The notes: a model not told the origin generated them from the sequence alone. 64,000 bases of DNA from Streptomyces actuosus (GCF_016921115.1 NZ_JAFFZS010000001.1:1-64000); one strand, 5' to 3'. Positions 16,467 through 25,694 are shown, counted from the stretch's first letter. Numbers and translations are program-made.

Positions 16467-19118
16467 ATGCGTGTGTATTCCGCACGGCGCAGACCGCGCC
16501 GCGGGGCGGAGAGGAGCGGTCGGGCGGCTTTCGCCGCCGTCGCCGCCGCGCTCCTGATAGCGGGGACGGGACCTGTCACCGCGTACGGAGCGGACGAGAC
16601 GGGATCCGGTCGCCATGACCTGGCGGGCGAGGAGTCCCATGAACTGATGGAGTCCCTCGACGCGTTCAACGAACCGAGGCTCTCCCCCGGCGGCCGGATC
16701 GCGCCGGGTGCGTACGCCGACGCGTGGGCGCACATCACCCACATGCCGGTGGCGTCCGGCAGCTGGAACGAGGTCACCACCTCGCCGTACAACGAGGACG
16801 CGCTGCACTACCGCGACCGGTCGGCGTCCAACTCCGGTGGCGGTGCGGGCCACTCGGCGGGGCGTATCGCCGCGCTGGCCACCGATCCGACCCACCGGGG
16901 CGTGGTCTACGCGGGCGCCGCAGGCGGCGGTGTGTTCCGCTCCACCGACGACGGCGCAACCTGGGCACCGATCGCCGACCGGCTGCCCGCTCTGTCGGTG
17001 GGCGCCCTCGCGGTCGCGCCCGACGGCTCGCTGTGGCTGGCCACCGGCGAAGCGACCACCGCCTCCGACAACTACCTGGGCAGCGGCGTCTACCGCCTCG
17101 CGGACCCGGTCACCGGCACCTTCAGCGAGAGCGACAAGGTGGGCGGTACGGAGCTGGACTCGGCCTCCATCCACACCGTCACCTTCGACCCGGCCGCCGG
17201 GTACGTCTTCGCGGCCTCCTCGCACGGGGTCTTCCGCCGCCCGCTGGCGGCCGGGCAGTCCACCGCGTGGACGAAGGTCCTCGCCCCCTGCGCGGGCGTC
17301 GGCGTCGACGGAGTGAGCTGCGGGGTGGACAGCCACTACGCGGACATCGCCAACGACATCGCCGTTCGCCCCGGCAGCGACGGCACCGCGCTCCTGGCCA
17401 ACGTGGCCTGGCGCAGCGGCGCCGACTACAACGGGTTCTACTACTCCGACGACGCCGGAACCACCTGGAAGCGGGCCAACCCGACCGGCGCGATCAACCC
17501 CGCCGAGATCGGCAACGCCTCCTTCGCCTACGCGGCCGACGGCAGCAAGCTGTACGTGTCGATGGAGTCGCCCAGACTCCTGACCAGGGCCTCCGGCGCG
17601 GGCGTCTACTCGGTCCTCGCCGGCGTGTATGTCAGCCGGAGCGGCGACGCCGGCGGATCGTTCAAGCAGATCGCGACCTCCTCGTCTCTGTCGACGACCG
17701 GCTCCGCGATGAAGGTCAGCGAGATCGGCACCGGCTACCAGCCCGGCTCCCAGTCCTGGTACGACCAGGTCATCGCGGTCGACCCGAGCGACCCGGACCA
17801 CGTCTACCTGGGTCTGGAGGAGATGTTCGAGTCCCGGGACGGCGGCGCCACCTGGAAGGCGATCGGCCGGTACTGGGACTTCGGCATGCCGTGCTTCTCG
17901 TACGACCCGGCCGTGAACACCTGCGACGGCGACGTGATGCACTCCGACCAGCACGCCCTGGCCTTCTCGCAGTGGAAGGGCGGCACGCCGGAGGTGTTCG
18001 TCGGCAACGACGGCGGCGCCTACGCCCGGCCGACCGCGCAGACCACCACCGGCTGGCGCAACCTCAACGCGTCGGGGACCCTGCGCAACCTCCAGTACTA
18101 CTCGGTGCGCGCGGGGAGGATGACCGACGGCAGCGGCGACGCCGTCTGGGGCGGCCTGCAGGACAACGGCGTCTCGCTGCTCGCTCCCCGGGGCGCCACC
18201 TACCAGGGCCGGCAGCTGAATCCGGACGGTGAGATGGTCTCCCCGTTCGGCGGGGACGGCGGCGACCAGCTGGTCAACCCCGACAACGGCTGCCAGACGG
18301 TCGGCGAGTACGTCGACCTGGCCCTGCAGATCACCGACAACTGCGGCTACACCGCCAGCGACGACGGATCCGAAGACGTGATCACGGACATCGCACCGGG
18401 CGACCCGGGAGCCCGCTTCATCGCGCCGTTCAGCGCGGACGAGACGGACCCGAACGGCCTGTGGGTCGCGGGCGGCCAGTACGTCTGGGGCAACACCAAG
18501 ACCTGGCAGAGCACCTCCGGCGCCGACTGGACGAAGCTGTACGACCTGGGTGCCGGTCACTCGGCCTCGGCGATCGCCAGCCGCAATCATGTGACGTGGG
18601 CGGCCTGGTGCGGCCCCTGCTACACGGTCACCGAGTCCTTCGGGCGCGGCATCGCCACCGACCTCGGCGGGAGCTGGCACCAGGTGACCCTGCCCGGCGA
18701 CTTCCCCAACCGCTACATCTCCGGCCTGGCCATCGACCTGTCCGACGCCTCCGGCCAGACGGTCTACGCTGTGGTCAACGGCTTCTCGCGGCACTGGAAC
18801 GAAGGCCCCGGCGCCGGCTACGGCCACATCTGGCGGACGACAGACGGCGGCACGACCTGGGCCGACGTCAGCGGCGACGCCGCGGCCTCCGACTCCTTCC
18901 CGGACGCCCCGGCCAACGCGGCGCTGGTCACCGGGGACGGCACCCTCCTGGTCGCCACCGACCTGGGTGTGTTCACCAGCACCTCGGCCGGTCACTGGGC
19001 CCGCCTGGGCACGAACCTGCCCACCTCGCCGGCGGTGTACCTCTCGCCGAGCCCGGACGGCACCGAGGTGTACGTCGCCACGCACGGCCGCGGGATCTGG
19101 AGGACACGGATGCCGTAG
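16467..19118 (+). CDS. Secreted BNR/VPS10-type beta-propeller protein (sialidase-like fold)
   Basis: An 883-residue exported protein. The signal peptide runs to about residue 42 (AAFAAVAAALLIAGTGPVTAYGA). The mature part repeats the Asp-box pattern S-x-D-x-G-x-T-W many times (FRSTDDGATWAPI, YYSDDAGTTWKRA, FESRDGGATWKAI, WRTTDGGTTWADV), giving one or two beta-propellers of the sortilin/sialidase superfamily. It ends at LYVATHGRGIWRTRMP, a usual final blade. Such proteins are often annotated as exo-sialidases or glycosyl hydrolases, but the FRIP arginine and other sialidase catalytic residues are not evident, so an enzymatic role is unproven. GGAG lies 7 bases before ATG 16467. It appears monocistronic, with its own promoter. 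Confidence 0.85.
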   Translation: MRVYSARRRPRRGAERSGRAAFAAVAAALLIAGTGPVTAYGADETGSGRHDLAGEESHELMESLDAFNEPRLSPGGRIAPGAYADAWAHITHMPVASGSWNEVTTSPYNEDALHYRDRSASNSGGGAGHSAGRIAALATDPTHRGVVYAGAAGGGVFRSTDDGATWAPIADRLPALSVGALAVAPDGSLWLATGEATTASDNYLGSGVYRLADPVTGTFSESDKVGGTELDSASIHTVTFDPAAGYVFAASSHGVFRRPLAAGQSTAWTKVLAPCAGVGVDGVSCGVDSHYADIANDIAVRPGSDGTALLANVAWRSGADYNGFYYSDDAGTTWKRANPTGAINPAEIGNASFAYAADGSKLYVSMESPRLLTRASGAGVYSVLAGVYVSRSGDAGGSFKQIATSSSLSTTGSAMKVSEIGTGYQPGSQSWYDQVIAVDPSDPDHVYLGLEEMFESRDGGATWKAIGRYWDFGMPCFSYDPAVNTCDGDVMHSDQHALAFSQWKGGTPEVFVGNDGGAYARPTAQTTTGWRNLNASGTLRNLQYYSVRAGRMTDGSGDAVWGGLQDNGVSLLAPRGATYQGRQLNPDGEMVSPFGGDGGDQLVNPDNGCQTVGEYVDLALQITDNCGYTASDDGSEDVITDIAPGDPGARFIAPFSADETDPNGLWVAGGQYVWGNTKTWQSTSGADWTKLYDLGAGHSASAIASRNHVTWAAWCGPCYTVTESFGRGIATDLGGSWHQVTLPGDFPNRYISGLAIDLSDASGQTVYAVVNGFSRHWNEGPGAGYGHIWRTTDGGTTWADVSGDAAASDSFPDAPANAALVTGDGTLLVATDLGVFTSTSAGHWARLGTNLPTSPAVYLSPSPDGTEVYVATHGRGIWRTRMP

Positions 19119-19178
19119 CGGGACCCGGCCCCGCCGCCCGCGGCGCACCTGGAGCGGCCCCGATGTCCCCGGACCTCA

Positions 19179-19402
19179 TCAGGGATGCCGTTGGTCAATG
19201 CGTCCCGCCGAGTGTGAGCTCGGCGGGACGGAGTCGCTCCAGGTGGTTGGTGCGGGTGCGGGACCTCGGTCTGCCGCTGGTCGAGGCGTGAATCGTGCGA
19301 GATCGAGGGCGGTAGCCGTGAGCTGGTGTCGGAGCCGGGTCTTGGCGAGGCCGTGGTAGCGACACGGGCATAGGCCGCGACGGTCTCTGCCTCCACGCTC
19401 CC
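19179..19402 (-). pseudogene. C-terminal relic of an IS1182-like transposase
   Basis: Read on the minus strand, GSVEAETVAAYAR is followed, after a one-base frameshift, by CRYHGLAKTRLRHQLTATAL and DLARF, then a stop at 19179-19181. The string 'CRY.GLAKT.LQH.LTATA.N..R' is the characteristic end of IS1182-family DDE transposases. Everything upstream of this piece is gone, and I see no terminal repeats. Confidence 0.6.
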
Positions 19403-19752
19403 CGCGTCCGTCTGCCCAGACGTGTCAAACTCCGTGTTCTGACCGAACGGTCCCTCTCACGCGCACTGCGCACGTGTGCGTCGAGACCCGCACGGGGACG
19501 GGCACGGCGGGCAGTTGCCGCAAGTGCTCCTCGCCACCGCGTATCGAGGTGTTCTCCTCGTCCCGGACGTGGGAGAGCACCTCGTCCAAGAGCTGCCGTA
19601 GCAGGGGCCCGTCTCCGGTTCTCGGTGTCCCCGACCGGGACGGCCCTGACAAGCGACCGGCTGACGTCACCGATCCGTAAGACGCCGGCTCCCCGACCGC
19701 CGGGGCCACCGCCGCTACGCTCACCGGCAGTCCCGACCTCCAGGAGTCCTCC
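19403..19752. other. Intergenic, probable IS-derived debris and promoter region
   Basis: About 350 bp between the transposase relic and the redoxin gene. No frame resembles a known protein. The only clear signal is the ribosome site AGGAG (19742-19746) of the next gene. Confidence 0.4.
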
Positions 19753-20349
19753 TTGCGCGCCCGTAATCTCCTCCCGGCCGCCGTCGCCGCCGCCCTTCTC
19801 ACGCTCACCGCATGCGGCTCGGGCGAAGGCTCCACGGCCGCCGGCGACGCAGACGCCCCTCCTTCGAGGGCGTCCTCCCCCGCCCGGTCGTCGGCCGACT
19901 CCCACGACACCGGCAGCGGAAGCGGGGTGTCCGGTGCGAAAGCGCCCCGGGTGCTGAACTTCACCGCCACCACGGTGGACGGCAAGCCGTTCGACGCCAG
20001 GACACTCGCCGGCAAGCCCACCGTGCTGTGGTTCTGGGCTCCTTGGTGCCCCACGTGCAAGGGCCAGGCCGCCGAGACCGCCAAGGTCGCCGACGCCCTC
20101 CGGGGCCGGGCGAACGTCGTCGGCGTCGCGGGCCTGGACGACAACGACGCCATGCGCGCCTTCGTCTCCGACACCGCCACCGGCTCCTTCCCCCACCTGT
20201 CCGACGAGGCGGGTGAGGTGTGGAAGCGGTTCGAGATCACCGAGCAGAGCTCCTACGTGATCCTCGACCGGACCGCAAAGACCGTCTACGAGGGCGTCCT
20301 CCCCGGCGGCAAGGGTCTCGCGGAGAAGGTCTCCGCCCTCACCGGCTGA
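19753..20349 (+). CDS. Thioredoxin-like (TlpA/redoxin) lipoprotein
   Basis: A 198-residue exported lipoprotein. The N-terminal signal ends in a lipobox LTAC-G at about residue 21, so it should be lipid-anchored outside the membrane. After a Ser/Ala-rich linker comes a thioredoxin fold with the active site WAPWCPTCKG, giving a CPTC redox pair. It probably reduces or isomerises disulfides in secreted proteins or apocytochromes. TTG 19753 is supported by AGGAG 6 bases upstream. The CcdA-like gene follows after 7 bp and would feed it electrons across the membrane, a classic pairing. Confidence 0.92.
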   Translation: MRARNLLPAAVAAALLTLTACGSGEGSTAAGDADAPPSRASSPARSSADSHDTGSGSGVSGAKAPRVLNFTATTVDGKPFDARTLAGKPTVLWFWAPWCPTCKGQAAETAKVADALRGRANVVGVAGLDDNDAMRAFVSDTATGSFPHLSDEAGEVWKRFEITEQSSYVILDRTAKTVYEGVLPGGKGLAEKVSALTG

Positions 20350-20356
20350 TCCCGCC

Positions 20357-21220
20357 ATGACCGACCTGCCCCTCGCTCTCGCGCTCGGCGCCGGGATGCT
20401 CGCCGCCGTCAACCCTTGCGGCTTCGCCCTCCTCCCCGCCTACCTCTCCCTGCTCGTCCTGGGCGACGGCGCCCCCAGCCGCACCGTCGCCGTCGGCCGG
20501 GCACTTGCCGCCACCGCCGCGACGACCGCCGGCTTCGCCACCTTCTTCGGAGTGTTCGGACTCGTCATCCAGCCCGTCGCCGACCAGGTCCAGCAGCACG
20601 TGCCCTGGTTCACCGTCGTCTTCGGCCTGCTCCTCACCGTGGCCGGAGCTTGGCTCCTCGCAGGCCGCCAACTGCCCGCCCTGACCCCGAAGCTCCGACG
20701 CGCTCCGACCGTGACACGCTCGGTGCCCTCGATGGCACTGTTCGGCATGGCGTACGCCACCGCCTCCCTCGGCTGCACCGTCGCCCCCTTCCTCGCCATC
20801 GTCGTGTCCGCCTTCCGCAGCGGCTCCACCGCACAGGGCGTCGTACTGTTCGCGGCCTACGCCGCCGGGATGGGCCTGATCGTCGGTGCCGCCTCCCTGA
20901 CCGTCGCCCTCACGCGCACCACCGCCGTCACCCGGCTGCGCCGCCTCAGCGCGCTCGCCCCGCGCCTCGCCGCCGGCCTGCTCCTCCTGGCCGGGGCCTA
21001 TGTCGCCTACTACGGGTGGTACGAGATCCGCGCCCAGCGCGACCCGACCACCACCGACCCCGTCATCGACACGGCGGCCGACATCCAGCGAGCCGCTGCC
21101 GACACCCTGGACGCAGCCGGCCCAGCCGTGGTCGCCGTGCTCTTCGTGCTTCTGCTCCTCGCCGCGCTGCTGATCCGGCGCCGCAGGCGCACGCGCCGGC
21201 GGGCCGGCTTCCAGGCATGA
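20357..21220 (+). CDS. CcdA/DsbD-like transmembrane thiol-disulfide transporter
   Basis: A 287-residue membrane protein with six or seven helices. It carries the CcdA signature: the cysteine in NPCGFALLPAYLSLL of helix 1 and the partner cysteine in SLGCTVAPF of helix 4. These shuttle reducing equivalents from cytoplasmic thioredoxin to the outer face. The protein ends with a hydrophobic segment and a basic RRRRRTRRR tail, an extra C-terminal helix compared with minimal CcdA. It lies 7 bp after the redoxin gene and the two form an operon. Cytochrome c maturation genes are absent nearby, so the role may be general extracytoplasmic thiol reduction. Confidence 0.9.
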   Translation: MTDLPLALALGAGMLAAVNPCGFALLPAYLSLLVLGDGAPSRTVAVGRALAATAATTAGFATFFGVFGLVIQPVADQVQQHVPWFTVVFGLLLTVAGAWLLAGRQLPALTPKLRRAPTVTRSVPSMALFGMAYATASLGCTVAPFLAIVVSAFRSGSTAQGVVLFAAYAAGMGLIVGAASLTVALTRTTAVTRLRRLSALAPRLAAGLLLLAGAYVAYYGWYEIRAQRDPTTTDPVIDTAADIQRAAADTLDAAGPAVVAVLFVLLLLAALLIRRRRRTRRRAGFQA

Positions 21221-21585
21221 CGAGGGGCTTCGGACTGCGGCGCGCCCCCTCCGTCACGGCTGTGCGCCGGCCGCAGGATTTTTGATCGCCGCCGTCCGGT
21301 GGGGCTTGCGCCCGCCCGGTACGGACACGATGTCCTCAAGGGCTGCCTCACGGCACCGGACGGTCCTCGTGGACCCACCGCGTCGGCAGCCGGTGTCGCG
21401 GCGGAGAGCGCGGCGCGGAGCCACCGCTGATGCCTTCACCGAAGGCATCAGCGGGCGACCGCATACTTCAGCACAACCTCGGCCCCGTGCTGCCCTCCGT
21501 GACCGCGGCAGGAAGGGCGCGCTGTCCCTGCCCGTGCGGCCGCCGTCGGACGAGACCCGCTCTCCGCCCGGTCGCTGCTCGCAGA
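21221..21585. other. Intergenic between convergent genes; holds one strong hairpin
   Basis: Apart from the terminator at 21424-21454, nothing is recognised. Short open frames on both strands lack family signatures. Confidence 0.5.
21424..21454. terminator. Bidirectional hairpin terminator
   Basis: CCGCTGATGCCTTC (21424-21437), loop ACC, then the exact complement to 21454 gives a perfect 14-bp stem. It sits between the convergent CcdA-like and peptidoglycan-binding genes. There is no T-run, as is common in Streptomyces terminators. Confidence 0.75.
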
Positions 21586-22041
21586 TTACCGAGCACACCA
21601 GTCCGTGTTGTTGCCGTCGGCGAACGCGGCCCTGGTCCGCGGTCCGGCGATTCCGTCGATACCGACTCCCAGGAAGTTCTGCAGAGCCTTGATGGTGTTG
21701 GACCCGACGATGCCGTCCACGACAAGCTTCCTGCCGACGTTGTAGTCGTAGTAGTTGAAGAACCTCTGGGCCGCCTTCCAACTCTTGGGGCCCAGCTTTC
21801 CGTCGATCGTGCCGGGGCTGAAGTGCCAGTAGTTCAGCCAGCACTGCCAGTGCCTGGCCTGAGTGGCGTTCAGACCGAGGTTGTTGACGGCCAGGACGGA
21901 GACGTCCTGGCGGCTCACCACGGGTTGGGCGGCCGGCAGGGACGCCGCGAAGCCGGCGCTGGCGCCCGCCAGGCTCCCGGCGGTGATCCCGACGGCGGCA
22001 GTGGCACCGACGAGTGTCCTGGTCACGACATTCGCATGCAT
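21586..22041 (-). CDS. Small secreted peptidoglycan-binding protein
   Basis: A 151-residue protein with a signal peptide (VVTRTLVGATAAVGITAGSL then AGASAGFA, cleavage near residue 32). One peptidoglycan-binding type-1 domain covers most of the mature part: PGTIDGKLGPKSWKAAQRFFNYYDY and VDGIVGSNTIKALQNFLGV, ending GIDGIAGPRTRAAF. No catalytic domain is attached, so it may be a wall-binding inhibitor, scaffold or lectin-like protein. ATG 22041 has GAGGGG 6 bases upstream. It is convergent with the CcdA-like gene; the AraC gene on the same strand lies 143 bp upstream. Confidence 0.88.
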   Translation of the reverse strand: MHANVVTRTLVGATAAVGITAGSLAGASAGFAASLPAAQPVVSRQDVSVLAVNNLGLNATQARHWQCWLNYWHFSPGTIDGKLGPKSWKAAQRFFNYYDYNVGRKLVVDGIVGSNTIKALQNFLGVGIDGIAGPRTRAAFADGNNTDWCAR

Positions 22042-22184
22042 TCGTTTCCCCTCGGGTCGTAGGACTTCACGTGTTGCGGTAGCGCGCAGGTGGCGGCGAT
22101 CGGATCGAGCGCGACCGCACGCTTCCCCCGGTCAGATCCTTCGTCCTTGGTGCTCGTGCGTGGATAGCGCTGCGCGCCGGCTGC

Positions 22185-23180
22185 TTAGCGGTGGGCGCCA
22201 GGATCTGCGGGCCGGGACGCCCGGCGGTAGTCGATGGGGGTGGTGCGGTAGGCGGTACGAAAGGCGCGGGTGAAATCGGCGGGACGGGTGAAGCCCCAGC
22301 GAGCGGCGATCGCGCGGACAGGCCGTGCGGCCAGGCGCGGGTCGGCGAGATCGCGCCGGGCCATGGTGAGGCGCTGGTGGCGGATGTAGGAGGAGACCGT
22401 GGCACCGTGGGCATGGGCGTGGAACAGGCGGTGCAGAGTCCGCAGCGAGACGTGGTGAGCGGCGGCGACGGTGTCGGGGGACAGTTCGGCGTCGCCCAGG
22501 TGCCGGCGGATGAAGTCCTGGATCTTCAGGAACTGCATGTGCCGGCGCGTCTCGGCGGGTGTCTGGTCCTCGGCGTCGAGATGGTGGGCCAGCCATGCGG
22601 TGATCAGGTCCACGAGGACGCCGCCGAGCCGCTGGCCGTCGGCGGGCCGGTAGGACGCGGTGTCGGTGGCCACGTGGGTGAGGAAGTGGGCGAGAAGGCC
22701 GCCGACACCTTCGTGTCCTGGCATCCGGGCGGCCAGTATGCCGTCCACGCGGTTCGACGACACCGGGACCATGGCACGCGGGACTTGCACCACCACGGAT
22801 GCCGCTGTGTCCTGCCCGGCCTCCACGACCGCCGTGTAGGGGTGGGAGGTGGAGTACACCACGAGATCACCTGCTCCGAGCGGCGCTTCGCTCCGATCCT
22901 GCACGATGACCTGTCGTCCGCGGAGGATGAGCCCCACCGCGTACATTTCGGGGTCGGACCGGCGGATCAGCCGTGGTGTCCGCCGTGACGCCATGGACGC
23001 GTAGGTCAGGGCCGTCATCTGCGCCTCGCCCAGGGTCGCGGCTCTCAGCGAGGCCCGGAACTCGGCTGCGCGGTCGATGGTGAACTCGTTGGGTATCAGC
23101 GTTCTTGCCGTGACGTCCCGCCAGGCCTCCACCCGGTCCGGCACCGGCACCTCCTGGCTGTCGAACACCTTTCCCCACAT
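22185..23180 (-). CDS. AraC-family transcriptional regulator
   Basis: A 331-residue regulator. The N-terminal ~200 residues match the 'AraC-binding-like' (AraC_binding_2) domain: a beta-rich segment with GAGDLVVYSTSHPYTAVVE. The C-terminal ~100 residues carry two HTH motifs (LSPDTVAAAHHVSLRTLHRLFHAHA and VRAIAARWGFTRPADFTRAFRTAYRTTP), with the usual AraC ending PxxYR. The form resembles XylS/NitR-type regulators of catabolic genes. ATG 23180 has a GAGGGGG site upstream. It is not clearly linked to any neighbour, so its target is unknown. Confidence 0.88.
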   Translation of the reverse strand: MWGKVFDSQEVPVPDRVEAWRDVTARTLIPNEFTIDRAAEFRASLRAATLGEAQMTALTYASMASRRTPRLIRRSDPEMYAVGLILRGRQVIVQDRSEAPLGAGDLVVYSTSHPYTAVVEAGQDTAASVVVQVPRAMVPVSSNRVDGILAARMPGHEGVGGLLAHFLTHVATDTASYRPADGQRLGGVLVDLITAWLAHHLDAEDQTPAETRRHMQFLKIQDFIRRHLGDAELSPDTVAAAHHVSLRTLHRLFHAHAHGATVSSYIRHQRLTMARRDLADPRLAARPVRAIAARWGFTRPADFTRAFRTAYRTTPIDYRRASRPADPGAHR

Positions 23181-23559
23181 CGGTGTCGTCCCCCTCGTGC
23201 CGTCTGTGCAGTCCCCTTCACTCTCTCGGGCGGGGAGCTGTGGGGAAAGCGGGGCGTCGGCCAGGTGGCGGGGTGCCCTCCGAGGAGGAACGCCGCCCGT
23301 TCCCGTCTCGGCCCCGGGCGTGCGGCGGCGCGTGTTCCGGCTGTGTGCAGTGCGGGTCCGGTGCTCGCTCCTCGCCGGCGGTGCGGGCGGATCATGGCGG
23401 AAGGCCGTCCGTGTTCCTGCGATCTGCCGGACACCCGCCGGCAGTTGAGCGCGCCGGCACCGAGGGCCCGGCGGGCCGCTCGGCGCCGACGCGCCGAACA
23501 TCGGACCCCGCCCGAGGACGAGTTGCGCGACCGGCGCTCGCGATGCGTTCGCGGGGCGG
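23181..23559. other. Intergenic, no gene seen
   Basis: About 379 bp with only Arg/Gly/Pro-rich chance frames. It should contain the AraC gene promoter on the minus strand. Confidence 0.45.
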
Positions 23560-24285
23560 CTATTTGGCCAGTCGGCCCAGCCATTCCGTCATCAGCTGCT
23601 GTTCGGCCTGGCTCAGGACGTTCTGGTCGGGGAGTGCGGCGCGCAGGGCGCGGGCGGCGCCGGCGGGGCCCTCTTCCCGTACGGCCGGCACCTGGTCGGT
23701 GACGGCGGCGATCATCGCCTCGCGCAGTGCGACGAGGAGGGCGGGGTTGCGCTCGGACTCGGGAAGGGACAGCCAGGTCAGAACGGCACCGCGTGCGGTG
23801 GCGTGGATGATCTGCGCCGCAAGCTCCTCCTCGACGCGCAGGCGGCCCGCGACGGCCAGGCGCCGGATGCGCTCCATGAGGAGTTCGAGGCCGATACGGA
23901 AGACGGTGGTGGACCGGGCGGGTTCGCCGTACATCAGCGTGTACAGGGCGGGGTTGGCCAGCCCGAACTCGACCGCGGTGTCCCAGCCCGCCCGCAGCTC
24001 CCTGACCGGGTCCTGCGGGTCGGGGTCGATGTGCTTGGCGGCCAGGAACCGGGTGAACCCGCGTTCGGCCACGGCGTCGAGCAGTCCCTCCTTGTCGCCG
24101 AACAGCCGGTACAGGGCCGGCGGCTGCAGTCCGGCGGCGTCGGCGACGGCTCGGGTGGTGACCGCGTCACGGCCGCCGCGCTCGAGCAGGTCGATCGCGA
24201 CGTCGATGATCCGGCGGCGGGTCTGCTCGCGTGCTGTGGCGCCGGGCTCCACTGCGAGTGGTCCGGGCGGCGGGTCGACAGGCAT
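23560..24285 (-). CDS. TetR-family regulator divergent from an amidohydrolase
   Basis: A 241-residue TetR protein. HTH: RIIDVAIDLLERGGRDAVTTRAVADAAGLQPPALYRLFGDKEGLLDAV. The C-terminal helical region is long, with GEPARSTTVFRIGLELLMERI. ATG 24285 has no good ribosome site, but TATCGT lies 6 bases upstream on the minus strand, so a leaderless transcript is possible. It is divergent from the amidohydrolase gene, and the gap holds a 17-bp palindrome, so it is the probable repressor of both. Confidence 0.9.
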   Translation of the reverse strand: MPVDPPPGPLAVEPGATAREQTRRRIIDVAIDLLERGGRDAVTTRAVADAAGLQPPALYRLFGDKEGLLDAVAERGFTRFLAAKHIDPDPQDPVRELRAGWDTAVEFGLANPALYTLMYGEPARSTTVFRIGLELLMERIRRLAVAGRLRVEEELAAQIIHATARGAVLTWLSLPESERNPALLVALREAMIAAVTDQVPAVREEGPAGAARALRAALPDQNVLSQAEQQLMTEWLGRLAK

Positions 24286-24342
24286 GTATCAACGATAGCG
24301 CCACCGGATTACCAGGTGGGTATCGTCGTTATCATCAATCCA

Positions 24343-24370
24343 TTGACATCGATATTATCGATGGTACCTT
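24343..24370 (+). promoter_or_regulatory. Amidohydrolase promoter with 17-bp TetR operator in its spacer
   Basis: TTGACA (24343-24348), 16 bp, then TACCTT (24365-24370) is a near-ideal promoter. CATCGATATTATCGATG (24347-24363) is a perfect palindrome of two 8-base arms around one base and fills the spacer. A smaller repeat, TATC-AAC-GATA (24287-24297), lies at the TetR gene start. Confidence 0.8.
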
Positions 24371-24410
24371 GAATGAGGTTCCATCGGAAACAACTGCAGG
24401 GAGCGCCACC

Positions 24411-25448
24411 ATGTCCGACCGCCTGAGGATCATCGGAGTGGAAGAGACCGTCGTCGTACCCGCCGTCCACGAGGCCTACCGGCGGGCCGGATCACCGCAG
24501 ACACCCGCCCGCGGCTTCGGGGACGGCCCGATCGCCAGGAACCTCCACGACGTCGGCGAACGGCGACTTGCCCACATGGACGACCAGGGCATCGACGTCG
24601 CCGTGCTGTCCCTGTCGTCGCCGGGCGTTCAGGACCTGCCGCAGGCCGACGCGATCGCCGTGGCCCGCGAGGCCAACGACCAGCTCGCGCAGATCGTCGC
24701 CTCACGCCCCGACCGCTTCCAGGCGTTCGCCGCCATCCCCACCCAGTCGCCGGCCGCAGCCGCGGCCGAACTGGAGCGCGCGGTGAACAAACTGGGCTTC
24801 CCAGGCGCCATGCTGTACGGCCGCACCGGAGACAAACCGGCGGACCACCCGCACAACGACGAGCTGTACGCCACCGCCGAACGGCTGGGCGTGCCGCTGC
24901 ACTTCCACCCGCAGATGCCCGTCCAGCCGGTGATCGACGCCTACTACTCCGACATCGGCCAGATCGGCCCCTGGCTGGCAGGGGCCGGAATCGGCTGGTA
25001 CTACGACCTCGGCATCCAATACCTGCGGATGATCTTCTCGGGCGTCTTCGACCGGTTCCCCGACCTGCAGGTGATCGCCGGACACTGGGGTGAGATCGTC
25101 TTGTTCTACCTCGACCACACCGGATTCTTCGCCGAGGCCGGCGGCCTCCAGCGCCCGCTGGCGGACTACTTCCGACAGAACTTCTGGGTCGCCGGCAGCG
25201 GCACCAACAGCCACCGCTACCTGCGCTGGACCGCCGAGGTCGTCGGCACCGACCGCATGCTCTACTCCACCGACTACCCCTTCACCTACGGCTTCCGCCC
25301 CGGCGGCTTCCCCTACGTCGACACCAGCAACGGCGCCGCACGCTCCTTCCTCACCCAGGCCCCCTTCACCGACCAGCAGAAAGCCGACATCGCCCACCGC
25401 AACTGGGAACGCCTCACCACCCGCGCAATCCCCCACCCGGCTCGCTGA
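24411..25448 (+). CDS. Amidohydrolase-2 (ACMSD/resorcylate-decarboxylase-like) family protein
   Basis: A 345-residue TIM-barrel metal enzyme of the amidohydrolase_2 family, which includes gamma-resorcylate, 5-carboxyvanillate and ACMS decarboxylases. Visible family elements: an N-terminal Glu (GVEETVV) where decarboxylases have Glu instead of HxH, HFHPQMP (about 165), AGHWGE (about 220) and YSTDYPF (about 285, the metal-binding Asp). This suggests non-oxidative decarboxylation of an aromatic acid or hydrolysis of a related ring. AGGGAG lies 7 bases before ATG 24411. It is transcribed from its own promoter under the divergent TetR. A degenerate copy of its 3' end lies at 15885-16034. Confidence 0.88.
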   Translation: MSDRLRIIGVEETVVVPAVHEAYRRAGSPQTPARGFGDGPIARNLHDVGERRLAHMDDQGIDVAVLSLSSPGVQDLPQADAIAVAREANDQLAQIVASRPDRFQAFAAIPTQSPAAAAAELERAVNKLGFPGAMLYGRTGDKPADHPHNDELYATAERLGVPLHFHPQMPVQPVIDAYYSDIGQIGPWLAGAGIGWYYDLGIQYLRMIFSGVFDRFPDLQVIAGHWGEIVLFYLDHTGFFAEAGGLQRPLADYFRQNFWVAGSGTNSHRYLRWTAEVVGTDRMLYSTDYPFTYGFRPGGFPYVDTSNGAARSFLTQAPFTDQQKADIAHRNWERLTTRAIPHPAR

Positions 25449-25694
25449 CACACCTCGCCGCCCGGACCACGCGGACGAGTCGGACGGGCGTGCCGCCGGT
25501 CCCACGTCTCCCCGATGCGCACGGCGAATCCCGCAGCGCGCGCCCCTCGCCCCGGCCGTCGGCCACCGGGGCGGACGAGCCGACAGCGGTGCGGCCGAGC
25601 CCGTGACGCCGTTTCAGCCGCAGCAGTAGGCGGCCGAGGCGCGTGCAGCGAGACCCCGTTAATATCAGGCGATCTTGAGAACACGGGGGCTGAT

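Noticed and set aside
16332..19148. A 938-residue minus-strand open frame opposite the BNR-repeat gene
   Set aside because: It is very rich in Gly, Val, Arg and Ala with no domain; it mirrors the third-position GC bias of the real gene.
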